Below are positions 41,880-60,339 of a stretch of 64,000 nucleotides of DNA, piece by piece. The notes beneath the pieces were generated by a model. It worked only from the letters and a program-made list of their open reading frames with translations, made no database searches and had not been told where the DNA came from. Both the position numbers and the translations under genes were made by a program. Every line of letters starts with the position of its first letter. Position 1 is the first letter of the stretch. This DNA comes from Riptortus pedestris (taxonomy: Eukaryota > Arthropoda > Insecta > Hemiptera > Alydidae), in the NCBI GenBank assembly GCA_019009955.1, contig CM032228.1:255632001-255696000 (forward strand), read 5' to 3'.

Positions 41880-42720
41880 CCCTTCAACCCCCAACCCCAT
41901 ACACACCTCACTCCCACAACCTTCAATTATAGAGGGGGGGGGCAAACCAAAATAAATCACTAATTATTCATTTATTCAAACAATTATTTTTAGTTTTTAC
42001 TTATTAAAATAAATCATTTTAGCAAATATATATATAAAACCAGAAGAAAAACTGTGAAAGCTGACTGTATTATAATGAAAATAAATAATACCAGGGCATT
42101 GTTAGTTATTGGATAATTTAAAAAAAAAAAAAGGCCAGCTGGTATTGAAATTTTTATTAGGGCATACCAACTGTGACTCCTTAAGGAAAATTAAAAAGCT
42201 TGAATGAATATTAGAAAGAATATGCTACCTTTAAAATGTTATGTAAATAGGAAATGAAAGTTATACAATTAGAATATTGCTTATTGATTACAGTGAATTA
42301 TAAATATAAACTATCAAAGTGTTAGATCGGGTGTTATATACAGAAATAAAGAAGCCCTGAATGTCAACAACAAATGGCTATTTTAATATAAAGAAAAGAT
42401 CTGTTATTGTGAGAAATAAAGGAATTTCTTTATATATTTCATTGACAAATAAATTATTAAAAACAGCAGAACTGTTGTTTTTTATTATATAGAGAGGTTC
42501 TGTGATTGTGATAAAGGACTATATATATAATATAACCACAATAAATAAATAATTAAAAATAGAAGAAAAACTGGAATTTTTTTTAATATAAAAATAGATC
42601 TGTGATAGTGAGAAATAAAGGACTTTTCTTTATATATTCCATTACAAATGAATTATTAAATACAGCAGAAAAACTGGTGTTTTTTATTATATAGAAAGGA
42701 TCTGTGATGAGAAATAAAGG
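41880..42720. other. intergenic, internally repetitive AT-rich DNA
   Basis: From about 42350 to 42900 a diverged ~120-bp pattern recurs: GATCTGTGAT..GAGAAATAAAGGA, then TATATATTCC, then AATAATTAAAAACAGCAGAA. At least four loose copies surround the (TA)n tract. No gene is seen. Confidence 0.5.
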
Positions 42721-42721
42721 A

Positions 42722-42724
<3 letters not shown>

Positions 42725-42792
<68 letters not shown>
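42725..42792. repeat. (TA)n microsatellite within the ~120-bp diffuse repeat
   Basis: Pure TA tract that follows GAGAAATAAAGGACT, at the same position where the sister units have only short ATATAT runs. This is an in-place expansion. Confidence 0.85.
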
Positions 42793-42795
<3 letters not shown>

Positions 42796-42904
42796 ATAAT
42801 ACCATATAAATAATTAAAAATAGAAGAAGAACTGGTGTTTTTTTATTATAAAGAAAGGGCCTGCGATTGTGAGAAATAAAGGATTTTTATATATATTTAT
42901 ATAT

Positions 42905-43570
42905 CTAGGAGCCGAACTCCAAGGTACCATATTGGCCCTCAAGAACACCCTCATATAACAAAGCATACAGATTATCATTTGCATGGATTCCTTAGGTTCC
43001 CTTCAAACACTAAACAATATTTACACAAATCACCCATAGCCCAAAAAATCAAACTTGAGCTTATCAGACTAGATAAATACACTACATTCTACTGTTTGCT
43101 AGGGCACAAAAACTTAGGACTGAATGAGATTGGGGACTCAGAGGCCAAAAAACCAGCTAAAAAACTTGAATATATTACATGAAGACATTTCAAGGCAAAC
43201 AAAATACTCCATCTTAAATACATAGCAAACCGACTGGACTAACAAGTACTGACAACAAACTTCGAACTATTAAGAACACTATTTGCATGTGGCCATCAAG
43301 TTTCAGAAACTCTAGGAGAGAAGAAGTAGTTCTCTCGAGACTTAGAATCGGCCACACCAAATTAGCACACTCATACTTAATGACAGACCTACTTGCTCAA
43401 CTTGTAACATTCTTTTGATGATAAGACATATACAAACAGAATGCTGAAAAAAACACGAGGATTTCCCCTACGACGAACATGAACTTTTAACAACATATTC
43501 TCATGCCTACATAAAATTCAAATATATGACAAAATTTAACATACATATTAACTCTGAAGTGCGCAACAAG
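42905..43570 (+). pseudogene. non-LTR retrotransposon remnant, RNase H region
   Basis: Broken plus-strand frames read GAELQGTILALKN, MDSLGSLQTLNN, then LLGHKNLGLNEIGDSEA. This matches the RNase H domain of jockey/R1-type elements (GAEL, DS-x-S-x-L-Q-x-L, G-H-x-x-x-x-x-N-E-x-A-D). Downstream, VLSRLRIGHTKLAHS-like text is visible with shifts. There are several stops and the copy is inactive. Confidence 0.78.
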
Positions 43571-43748
43571 ATTTCAAATTAAATTAAATGTCTTAGATGT
43601 GTTTGTACACATGTATATGTTTACCCTGCAAGAGGAAATTACGACAATTAGCAAAAGTACCATTTTCAGCCATTCATTTCCTATTCATGAAAATTTCAAA
43701 TAAAAATAAACAATTATTAACAAGAATTTTATGTCCTTCAAAATGACA

Positions 43749-44188
43749 GCCAGAAAACATCCAATAGCAATAATTTATCTGCTTCAGGTGAAGCCAGAAA
43801 ACATCCAATAGCAATAATTTATCTGCTTCAGCTGAAGCCAGAAAACATCCAATAGCAATAATTTATCTGCTTCAGCTGAAGCCAGAAAACATCCAATAGC
43901 AATAATTTATCTGCTTCAGCTGAAGCCAGAAAACATCCAATAGCAATAATTTATCTGCTTCAGCTGAAGCCAGAAAACATCCAATAGCAATAATTTATCT
44001 GCTTCAGCTGAAGCCAGAAAACATCCAATAGCAATAATTTATCTGCTTCAGCTGAAGCCAGAAAACATCCAATAGCAATAATTTATCTGCTTCAGCTGAA
44101 GCCAGAAAACATCCAATAGCAATAATTTATCTGCTTCAGCTGAAGCCAGAAAACATCCAATAGCAATAATTTATCTGCTTCAGCTGAA
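43749..44188. repeat. 44-bp tandem repeat, 10 near-identical units
   Basis: Units start GCCAGAAAACATCC at 43749 and every 44 bases to 44145, ending at 44188. Only the first unit differs (CAGGTGAA for CAGCTGAA). Each junction forms the perfect palindrome GCTTCAGCTGAAGC. The uniformity indicates a very recent expansion or gene conversion. Confidence 0.95.
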
Positions 44189-44337
44189 TTTATGTGATCA
44201 AACATAGGTACATCGAAAAATCACAAAAATTGATTCTTCTCCAGTATTATTAGGATTAGGAACATACATCATGAATAATTTTGTTCGTTGTGAAGAGTAG
44301 AAACATGTGTAGAAATTCGTCTATCTACTTACCAAAC

Positions 44338-44440
<103 letters not shown>

Positions 44441-44479
44441 TGTTCCTGCGCTATATAACTATCATTAAAATTGTTGTTG

Positions 44480-44703
44480 TTATTTATTAACATCCACTTT
44501 ATACCAGTAAGACTAATTGGGGCAAGTTATCTATAGTTTACCACCCTTTTCTAGCCAAGGTGGGGATAAGGATTTTATTTAGTGAGTTTGTGATTAAGTA
44601 AATTCTTGTTATCAAGGAGAATCATGATTATCTATCTTACAACTCTAGATTTACCAAGTGAGATAAGTAGCAATGCCTTAACTCAGTTAGCTAAGTTGAT
44701 GCC
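44480..44703 (-). repeat. tRNA-derived SINE, diverged near full-length copy
   Basis: It opens TTATTAACATCCAC and passes CACCCTTTTCTAGCC and GGATTTTATTTAGTGAG. The box B region is mutated (GAATCATGATTATC). It ends at the head TTAGCTAAGTTGATGCC. Confidence 0.7.
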
Positions 44704-44969
44704 CATATTAAAGTTAAGTTCTGTTATGGTTGAGATGCCGCCATATCCTTGTATCACCCTTAGTTAAATTTCAGGGATATCATCTAATGCTTGGAGGTAA
44801 TATAACATTCCTGAAAATATTCTTCTCTAAAGGAATAACATAGTACTGGATAAAAGGGAATGAAACAAAAAGTTAATTAATTAAACAATTTATTTCCCAT
44901 GTATTAGAGAAAAATAGATATACAAAAAAAAAAAAAAAATCAAAAAGAATTTTTCCTATTTCATAGTAA

Positions 44970-46665
44970 ACTAGCTAAGGTACACGGCTTCGCTCGGGAA
45001 ATCATTTGAGGCTGAATGACGGTATTTTGTTTTTGGCAAGGCTACAATGTGTACAACTACACTTTCTGTCTGGGCGCATTGTTGTCAGTTGGCGCAAGGG
45101 TCAGTTGGGTGACTTATAAAAAAGAAATGTTAAATTTGAAGAATAAATGAAAATAAGTGTCTAATCAATCCCTCTCCACTGTTTAACACACCGTAAATAA
45201 TTCAAATCATAATCATGGATATCACTAATTATAATTAAATATCATCTATAATGTATATGTTTCCTGTCATAAACCAATCCAAGTATACATAAATCTGAGT
45301 AGAGAGCAAATACAGCATTTTACAGGAAGTAAGTTATCATAATTAACAGTGTTAGCCTCCCGACAGCTTCAGCTCCCACTTGAGTGTTATCAATTTTGCT
45401 TTACATAAATTATATACCAAAACATTAATAATTCAAATTTTCTAGTAACTCATATTCCTATTGTAAATAACAATGTTATAAAAAAATTATTTTATTCTAA
45501 AAGTGAGGTGAGGGAAAGAAATTGTAGCACCCCCCCCCCCTACCGCAATCTCAAATAATATTGAGTTTAAATGCATCTCGTCTTTTTTTATAATGACATT
45601 ACCAAGTAACGTTTAATAGTTATAGATACATGTTCATTTCAATAACCAAAACATATTGGAGGAAATAAGATAATATATACAAGAATTTAAGAATTCCGCT
45701 ATCACACATTGTGCGAATTCAGCATGATTTTGTTTAAATAATGCATTATACAAATGAAATAATCGAAATTCTCTAAAAATTTAAATTTATATTGGAAATA
45801 AAGGACGAAGTTATTTCCTAATTAAATTAAATAACAACTGATACGGGGAGGGGACAGAGATTTGTTACCTCCTTAATCAAAATCATAGATAGGACTATCA
45901 TATAAGTACAAAAATATACCATGATTTGCCATAATACACCTATATTACAAACACTTTAATGTGTAAAAATAAAATTGTTGACTCCCGCTATAGCTTTAAT
46001 GTATATCTCATTTAATGTTTATTACAGGACAAAAGTGTATATGACATAAGTTCCTGTAAATAACGAAATAAACAATGTTTGTTATGTGTATCATTGTCGA
46101 AAAACCAATAAGAAACAAAATATCCCAGTTTTTCATTTGAGGCTTCCCAGTCCAGCTTGTTCCTAGCAATGTTGGTACTGCTTATAATCATGGGGGAGTT
46201 TTTACTAATTCACAAACCGAATTTTGTTTAGTTCAGTTCAGTCTTTTGTGCCCAATAAAATTGTTGACTCACACTATTGTTTTTAGTGTATATCTTATTT
46301 ATACTTTGATATATGACGAATGTGTATACAACAAAAGTTACTCTAAAAAAAATATAAACAACTTTTGTTATGTACATCTTTATCAAAAAACCAATAGGAA
46401 ATGTAATATCGCAATTTTTCATTTCAGGCCTCCCTTATCACCCCCACTCCTGTTCAAAATATTTATATTCTTATAAGCAAAGAAGCATTAATACTTACCC
46501 ACATATGCAGTTTCGTTAAGGTTGATTTAGTCTTTTGTGACCTTTAAAATTGTTGACTCCTGCTATAGTTTTTAGCATGTCTTGTTTATACTTCGATATA
46601 TTACAAAAGTGTATATATCTAAAGTTACTCTAAATAAACAATTTTTGTCATTTGAATATATATAA
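44970..46665. repeat. 'CTTCGCTCGGG-box' family C, diverged copy
   Basis: It starts ACTAGCTAAGGTACACGG, CTTCGCTCGGGAA, GAGGCTGAATGACG and TTGGCAAGGC. It then contains two or three diverged ~300-bp internal units (AACAACTTTTGTTATG, AAAAACCAATAGGAAA, AGGCCTCCCTTATCACCCCC, AAATTGTTGACTC). The right end is lost into a family A copy at 46670. No transposase frame was seen, so the class is unassigned. Confidence 0.7.
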
Positions 46666-46669
46666 AAGT

Positions 46670-47204
46670 TAAACTATGCAGATTTCTCACGTGAAGTTTT
46701 ACAATAGAGAAATTTCATGAGCCGAACAGTTACAGAAACGTCCGAACTAGCTTTTGGCAGAAACTCACGACTAGAACCGAAGTTAGCAGATCTCATCTCA
46801 TCCGTTATCCACACACATAATAAAAATGCAAATATCTCGGTTAATATTCAAGATGGAGAATAAATGAATATAACAATATTTATAGTAAATTTAATTTACT
46901 ATACAACATTGATTCTATACAATTTTTCGATCAGACATATAGCAACGGAGATATTTCAAATTTTCGAAAATCCTCCGTTCTAAACCCCCCTCCCACTGGT
47001 TCAATTTCAGCCATTAACGAACGTGATCTTTATTTTTACATAAAACGTTTAAATATCGAGTTTGGTAACGATCAAGCAAAAATTGCGACCGAATTTTCAT
47101 CATCTCCTGGGTAAGATCGATTAACATTTGAAGAAAATTTTCGAAAAGTGCGTCATGAGTACGACCTCAATCGCTGATTTTCCTTAGGGGGATTTTTCTG
47201 CTAA
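46670..47204 (+). repeat. family A, shortened copy
   Basis: It begins AACTATGCAGATTTCTCACG and GAAGTTTTACAATAG (the hairpin itself is missing), jumps to AATATCTCGGTTAATATTC, and ends ATCTCCTGGGTAAGATCG, GAGTACGACCTCAATCG, CTGATTTTCC and TTTTTCTGCTAA. Confidence 0.78.
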
Positions 47205-47219
47205 AAAGAATCCAACAAC

Positions 47220-47475
47220 ATTGGTTGTATAACATTTTTCAGTCTTCAAATGTCCATTGATCCTATGCAAGAGATGATGAAAATGAGGTCCGTTCAAAAC
47301 TGTATATATAGCTCAAATATTAAGTGAGTTATTCGGACTTTCCTGTTTTCAGCCTTCAGTAAACCGCCTCTTCCACTCATGGGATTTTTATTTGGAAATA
47401 TAAAATATATGGTGAGATGAGATCAGAAGGTAGTGGAAATCTGCTCAATTTACATAGTCCCTGCGAGATAGATTT
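47220..47475 (-). repeat. family A fragment
   Basis: It contains AATGTCCATTGATCC, GATGAAAATGAGGTCCG, TTCAGTAAACCGCCTC and GGTGAGATGAGATCAG. The end is GTGGAAATCTGCTCAATTTA, CCCTGCGAGA. It is a minus-oriented, heavily deleted copy. Confidence 0.6.
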
Positions 47476-47615
47476 TAGTGAACTAATGAAAAATTCAAGA
47501 AATTTTTGAAATTACAACACAAATACAAACTAAATAGCAGGGAACTTCTTCAACAGAAGTCTGCTGGAAAATTAACTCATCTAGTTGGATCTGTTGTGGA
47601 TTCAACAAAAACTCA

Positions 47616-47621
47616 TTTATT
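47616..47621 (-). terminator. candidate poly(A) signal of RNF113A
   Basis: AATAAA on the minus strand about 150 bases past the RNF113A stop codon. Plausible distance, but the sequence is AT-rich. Confidence 0.35.
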
Positions 47622-47772
47622 TAAAAACAAACAATGTATTTCATAAAGTTAACATTTTTAAAAGACACTGTGCCAAATTATTACACCCTGAGTATATTTT
47701 GTAAGGCACAAAAAATGTCACGTATTTTATGATATATTTACATTTGGAGGTCTTGATGGTTTAAGGCGAGAA

Positions 47773-55100
<7,328 letters not shown>

Positions 55101-55104
55101 TTTA

Positions 55105-55925
55105 TTACTTAAACACTACTTGAGCATAAGATAAACATAAGTTTCGTTAATGTTTATAACCTGATCAAGAGGAGGTTGCAAATACCGCCGGACTTTCAAC
55201 ACTTTCTTATGCAAGCTGATTTCTTCAGCTCTCCCTTCGTTTTATTCTCTTGTTTTTTCCCAATAAAAATATTAGTAAAGTCATGCCGTTGGAATGAAGT
55301 GTTTGCACCATAATATTATTGTGTAATATAGAAATACTAATTATTTTTAGTACATGTAAAAACAATTGGGGGTATGGAGGAAGGTTATACAAGCCACTAG
55401 AAGGGATCCTTTTTATTAACTACTCTCGTTTCATAAGGTGATCTTTTATGTACTATGATTTTTTGTGTAGTTAATTAGTTCGAACTTTTGTAGTTGTATT
55501 TGGGAGATGTCATGGGTATTCAGCAACCTGTACTAAATGTGTTATCCCTGCCTGCTGGTATTTAATTTTAAGGGAAAGACCTCCACTGTTTAGAAATGCC
55601 AGAATGTTATTTGGTAATATAAGATTTTACTTCTTTTCTAAACTAATTTGGATGAGATCTTGTGCATGCCCATTTAATTTGTTTTTTAATACTAAGGTGA
55701 AGTAAAAAGGCAAGTTCTCTTAATTTTGTGGCAGAGATGCCTTGATACAAACTACTTATGAAGATTTAAAAAATGAAGAACTTGGTGGGCAAATTGTTGC
55801 TGTTCAGTCAATTTATTTTACTGTAAGTTATGGTACTTTGTGGCTCACTGATATAAACCTGGTTTGAGGTTGTCTTGCCCTGGGAAGATGATTACAGGGT
55901 TTTTTTTTTCTTTTTCATTAGTCTA
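55105..55925. other. intergenic region, divergent promoters expected
   Basis: It lies between the minus-strand RNF113A start and the plus-strand gene from 58.3 kb. A GC-richer patch (55170-55260) immediately upstream of RNF113A is the likely promoter. A TTATAAAC at about 55152-55159 could be chance. No other gene seen. Confidence 0.45.
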
Positions 55926-55929
55926 AAAG

Positions 55930-56120
55930 GCCTAGTTAGGAAGAGGAGGCCCTCACCAGTACACAAAATCATTGGATGAGCTATAAGTTGGACTGGAGGC
56001 TGATAACTTCGATTTACTCCTTCCTCATGATGAGCAACCTCACCCTCACATCAGCCCTTCTCAGGATTCTGATACTCATGCTGAAGAAGGGCTTACTACT
56101 TATTTAGTTATCCCTACTTA
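55930..56120 (+). pseudogene. unidentified coding-like fragment cut by a mariner
   Basis: In one plus frame the text reads GPHQYTKSLDEL, a TAA stop, then VGLEADNFDLLLPHDEQP, HPHISPSQDSDTHAEEG and LTTYLVIPT up to the mariner boundary. Composition is protein-like (acidic, Pro/His-rich, GC-rich third positions) but I recognise no family. It could be part of a transposon protein or a dead exon; an acceptor-like T/C tract ending CATTAG precedes it at 55898-55920. Confidence 0.4.
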
Positions 56121-57269
56121 CGAGTGGTGAAAAAGTTTTGTCTACTAAAGTAAAAAAAAAAAAATAGACAATATTTAAAAAAAAAATATTTTATTTTTCA
56201 TTACATTTTATTCAATATCATTCCCCCTATCCTAACATCAATGTACTTATTCTACCTGTCCAACACTGATTCCACAGGGGAAAAAAACTTTCTTCTAAAA
56301 CTTGAAACCATTCTTCTGTTGCTGATTTCAGAAAATTGAGGTCATCAAATTTTGCCCCTTTCAAGAACCTCTTTAAATTCGGCAACAAGAAGAAATCACT
56401 GGAGGCTAGGACCTGGGTTATAGGGTGGGTGACTGAGCTGTTCAAAGTTGCAGTCATTGAATGGCAGCCTGTGCAATGTGGATTGGCGCATTGTCATCCA
56501 ACAAGAGGACACCTCAAGGCACCATTCCCTGACATTTGTCCATGATGGCCAAATGCAGTTTTCTAATAGCCTCAGATAATTCTGACCTAAAAATTGTTGC
56601 CATCACTTTTCTCGCTGAATGCCAGGGTATGAATTTTTTTGGTGGGGGTGCTTTGCCCCTGGATCCCAGGGGTACACCGACGTCTCTGGGGTCTGGTTAA
56701 AGAGTTCTAACAGCTCTTGGCAAGGCGAGAGGCGATGATGCATCTTGAACCGAAAGATTTCGGAGAATCTATCTTGCAGAGACCTTAGAAATTCCTACAA
56801 TGCTGTGAATGATTGTGCTAGCGCTACCACAGGAAATGCTTAATCCCATCGCAACATCAGACACCTCTATTCAACGATTGTTCAAGATGAAATCCTCTGC
56901 TTGAGTCACATGATCAACATCAGTTGAGGCTGTTGGTCTCCCGGATCTTCCTTCCTATTGCACACTCACACGACCTTGAACCACCTTGTAACTGTAGAAA
57001 TAGAAGAGATATCACGACCATATACATTCACCATTCTCTCATAAATTTCTTTTGGAGAATGTCCTACACACTAACATTAATGATACTTCGGTACTCAAAC
57101 TTGAGCTTACTAGATATTGGCATGTTTGTAAAGGCACTGCTTAATACTGACTGGACCTTGATATTTTGGGCATGTTTACTCTTGATAAATAAGCTACAAA
57201 CAACAAAAGAAGGATTAACGGTTTAAGATCTGTTTATACCTTAGTTACAAAACTTTTTGTCAACCCTCG
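56121..57269 (-). mobile_element. decayed mariner element
   Basis: The ends are inverted: CGAGTGGTGAAAAAGTTTTG at 56121 versus CGAGGGTTGACAAAAAG on the minus strand at 57269, with a TA before the left end. The 1.15-kb body holds broken minus-strand transposase text: MVNVYGRDISSISTVTRWF, RPTASTDVDHV near the start, and HPITQVLASSDFFLLPNLK, FLKGAKFDDLNFLKSATE near the end (56227-56457). There are many stops and shifts. The CGAGG-type ends suggest an irritans-like mariner. Confidence 0.78.
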
Positions 57270-58020
57270 CATTTTGTTCAGGGAGTCACTCCTCAAGTAC
57301 AAAGGGCTTGAACAGACCAAAGCCCCCTCCCCTCAAGTCCTTTGTATCAGACAGAGGTTACAATTTTATAGATACACACACACTTATAAATAGTGGAAAA
57401 AAAAACAAAAAAAAACGGGAATTTTGTTTTACCTAGAGCAAGTAAACACTTTGCCATTTTCGTAACCATGGATAAGCGGAATGGGCCAACAATCAACATG
57501 CTCAGCACCCAACCAGAATGTAATCTTATTTTAATTTATGTTACATTTTACAAATATAATGAAACACTAATTAAGTATGGATAATTAAAGGGAAATCAAA
57601 TATTTAAAAAACGAAGAAAAAGTAAGTATAAGGGAGATGAGAAAATAATTAATGCTCTGCTACACCACAGAACAATTGACTATGGAAAAATAAATATTAT
57701 CTGGGTGGAGATCTTCATGTACTAAAGGATAATAGGTCAAGATAGGAAAGAGTAAGAAGGAAAAACTGAGAAAGTTTGAAAATGGCCTACGTACCTGGTA
57801 AACTGAATACACAGGAAACATTAACAATATTGATGAGATCGGAGCAACTCATGAAATAGTTTCCCAAAGAAGACACGTAGAAAATTAATATATTTTCAAA
57901 AATATTTTAGGCTCCTCTCTTGCTCGAGGCAGATCCAGTAGTTATATCTCAAGCAATATAAGTATGGATTGAAGAAAGAGTAGCCTTCAGAACTAGATGA
58001 TGGAAATCAATGGATTAAAC
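57270..58020. other. intergenic or 5' region of the plus-strand gene
   Basis: A weak inverted repeat (TACAAAGGGCTTGA / TCAAGTCCTTTGTA) lies near 57297-57346. A family C-like tail (CAGACAGAGGTTACAATTTT) lies at 57351-57372. A strong donor AAAAA/GTAAGTATAAG occurs at 57621 and could end a 5' UTR exon. The ATG at 57469 has a good context but its frame stops at 57582. Confidence 0.35.
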
Positions 58021-58028
58021 AAATTGTT

Positions 58029-58228
58029 TTTAGCAGGTTTCCCAAAGGGAAATCAGCTATTGAGGACGTACTGATGACGCAGTTTTCAAAATTTTTCTTC
58101 AAATGTCCATCGATCCTACCTAGTAGATGATGAAAATGAGGTCCCTTCAAAACTGTATTTATATATTTGTCTGTTACTGCTCTAGCGATCGCAATTTTTG
58201 TTTGATCGTTACCAAACTCACATTTTAA
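58029..58228 (-). repeat. family A, palindromic-end fragment
   Basis: TTAGCAGGTTTCCCAAAGGG, GGACGTACTGATGACGC, CCATCGATCCTACCTAG, GAAAATGAGGTCCC, a short AT remnant instead of (TA)n, TTTGTCTGTTACTGCTC and CCAAACTCACATTTTAAC, where similarity ends. Confidence 0.78.
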
Positions 58229-58347
58229 CTTGTGAATTTATAAGAATGCTGTAGTTCTTTTGTGTCTCCTTCACCACCTCTTCAGTAACTCATAGTCACA
58301 GAATAAAGGTGACTCACTGTTGTTGAGTATAAATTTTATTGTTTTAG

Positions 58348-58450
58348 AAAGGATTCTGAGATATATGGGAAATCCGCAAGAAATACATTGTGCTCCTCTC
58401 CAGGAAGAGGACATCTCCTCACCTCCTAGAACATCCCTAACGAATAAAAG
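58348..58450 (+). CDS. unidentified gene, exon a
   Basis: Acceptor attgttttag, donor AAAAG/GTACCC. The frame reads from AA of a split codon through 33 codons and ends with AG of an Arg codon. Confidence 0.45.
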
Positions 58451-59063
58451 GTACCCAATTCTATTAATAATGTTAGTAGGTTTAAACTAGGTGGGGCTAT
58501 TATACTTTTAATATAGTAGGGAATATTATTGTACTTTTAATATAATAGAGTATATCTTTATAGGTTTTATCTAGGAACGAATATTATTACACTTTTAATA
58601 TAGGAGCGAATATTATTATACCTTTAATACAGGAGAGAGTATAATAATTCTTTTAACATAGGAGGGAATATTATCATATTTTTAATATGGTAGACAATGT
58701 TAATATACGTATAATGTTCGAGAATTATTATTATACTTTTAATATAGCAGGGGATATTATTATACTTTTACATTACATTATGTACAATATCATTGCAGGG
58801 AACATGAAGATTGTTGTCCTGAGGATAAATTATTACTAGATAGCCTTATCACAACGGATGTACCAGCTTGTGGAAATGGAAATGTTAGTAAAAAGCTGAA
58901 AACGGAGAACAACGACCGGTAAGGTGCTAATTACAGATACGGATGTTATACTCTTTATTTATAACAGGTTGGCCAACTGCTAGTTAATAATATGCAAGGA
59001 AACATAATTTGTTTCAGGGTGTGGATAGAAAAGGTTCAGTTTTGTAAATTTAGTTTTGTATAA
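58348..59063 (+). CDS. unidentified gene, three phase-matched exons
   Basis: Exons 58348-58450, 58799-58918 and 59018-59063 join in frame. The first reads RILRYMGNPQEIHCAPLQ.. and may be internal or start at ATG 58365 (weak context). Joined from that ATG it gives 83 residues ending in TAA at 59061-59063. The product is hydrophilic, with SSPPRTSLTNKREHED, a CC pair, a KKLK patch (possible nuclear signal) and a short hydrophobic end (VQFCKFSFV). I do not recognise the family. The good acceptors, GTAAGG donor and unbroken frames argue for a real gene. It might be incomplete at the 5' side, and the last exon could belong to an isoform. Confidence 0.45.
58480..58790. repeat. degenerate ~33-bp AT-rich tandem repeat
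   Basis: Loose copies of ATATTATTATACTTTTAATATAG with a variable GGAGGGA or AGGGGA core recur about nine times between exons a and b of the unidentified gene. Spacing is irregular (32-36 bases). Confidence 0.7.
58799..58918 (+). CDS. unidentified gene, exon b
   Basis: Acceptor atcattgcag, donor CG/GTAAGG. 39 complete codons: EHEDCCPEDKLLLDSL.., GNGNVSKKLKTENND. This is the best-supported exon of the three, with both splice sites close to consensus and an open frame in otherwise stop-rich DNA. Confidence 0.5.
59018..59063 (+). CDS. unidentified gene, exon c (possible last exon)
   Basis: Acceptor tttgtttcag. The first G completes the Arg codon from exon b, then VWIEKVQFCKFSFV and TAA. Short, so the phase match could be luck (about one in three). 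Confidence 0.35.
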
Positions 59064-59149
59064 TAGTTCTCTTCCTGCTGAAATTCCTATAGCGAACAGA
59101 AGAGATGGTTTTAATGGTTGATAAAGATTTAATTTTATTATTTTTATGG

Positions 59150-60110
59150 CAAGGAGCTATCTAGATAATAACAAATAGCCTTTTTGGAATTTCATTATTA
59201 AGCCCTACATGCTTCTAACTCTCTATGGGTACCTCCTTAGGGGCTGACATTTGTCAAGTATAAGAATATCACTAAATAATGTTTAAAACCTTAAATTATT
59301 AAAAGTGTAGAATCATATAATATTAAGTCTAAATCTGAAAAAAACAAAACAACAACACTTTTTTACATACCTGAGTACTTTAGGCGTAGCTTCACTCAAG
59401 CATTAATTGAAATATACCAGGCAGAGACATGGTCAAACATGGCAGCACTGGATCAGCTGACTGAGTTACAGCTCCATTGTTGTTATTATTATATTTATTA
59501 ACGGCCACTTTTCCCTACTAAGGCTAGTTGGGACGTTTTATCTACTCCTTACTACCCATTTCTAACCAGAGTGGGACTAAGGATTTCATTTAATGAGTTG
59601 GTCACAAAACAAATTCCTATTGCCCAGGCGGGAATCGTACCCGCCACTCTAAGTTTACCATATCTATTGTTATTTTTAAAGCTCTTTAGAGTAGCCGAAT
59701 AATGGGACATATTGTTCAAATATTTTAACTTTTTTTGACTTCTGACTAATAAAATATACCTTTGTTTTTTCTTGAATGTATTTCTTTCTGTGTAATAACA
59801 ACTGTTTCTAAATCAAACCCGTGGTCAAAATTGATTGCATGGTCTGGTAATCCTGTTTTACTTTAACTGACAAAATGTTTAACACGATTTGATAGTATTT
59901 AAAATAATTCCCCAATATATGAGATTTCATAATCTATACTTTGTATTTCATATACATTATATTTTTATATTGAACATTTTGTTTGATCTAGTTTCCGCTA
60001 GGGGGTATTGCCCGGGTATATTACATGTTTCACATCATGCTTTATTTAGTCTATTAGGTATTGGTTGATATTTAAACGAATAAAATCTGCTTGAATCTGT
60101 TGTCTTTTTT
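59150..60110 (-). pseudogene. Penelope-like element remnant (endonuclease region and terminus)
   Basis: The minus-strand frame at about 60060-59740 reads YEIQSIDYEISYIGE, then KTGLPDHAINFDHGFDLE, TVVITQKEIHSRK, with stops and shifts. Y-I-G followed by D-H-A and a late E is the pattern of the GIY-YIG endonuclease that ends Penelope-like proteins. The terminus at 59150-59260 (CCCTACATGCTTC, CCTTAGGGGCTGAC) matches the arms at 1661-2075. A SINE at 59490-59662 splits the copy. Confidence 0.62.
59490..59662 (-). repeat. tRNA-derived SINE, truncated at its head
   Basis: ATTATATTTATTAACGGCC, GGACTAAGGATTTCATTTAATG, CCCAGGCGGGAATCG (box B on minus). It ends CTCTAAGTTTACCATAT without the box A end. 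Confidence 0.75.
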
Positions 60111-60339
60111 GATTATTTCTCTTGTAAATTATTTTGTGTGCAAGTCAAGAACAAGTTCTGTAATTATCGAAACCGGATCAGGAGTGAGGTTTTAGAGAAT
60201 GGTGAAACTTTAAAGTCTAAAGATATCTTTGTTTTAATGCATCAGATCAAAAAATATAACAATATAAGCAGTATGTTACTTATTTAACACATTGACTGCC
60301 AAGGCATTTTTCGGATTCCGGTTCAATCGTATTATATTA

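Noticed and set aside
43749..44188. CRISPR-like regular repeats
   Set aside because: Units are directly adjacent with no spacers, and the context is an arthropod genome. It is a plain minisatellite. The same applies to the 45-, 66- and 126-bp arrays.
55152..55159. TATA box for RNF113A
   Set aside because: TTATAAAC lies about 55 bases before the ATG, but the surrounding DNA is AT-rich and no initiator is placed properly. RNF113A is expected to be a TATA-less housekeeping gene.
57469..57584. First coding exon of the plus-strand gene (ATG in good context, MDKRNGPTINM..)
   Set aside because: The frame ends at TAA 57582, and the only GT inside the plausible part gives a stop when joined to exon a. 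Could be a 5' UTR or chance.
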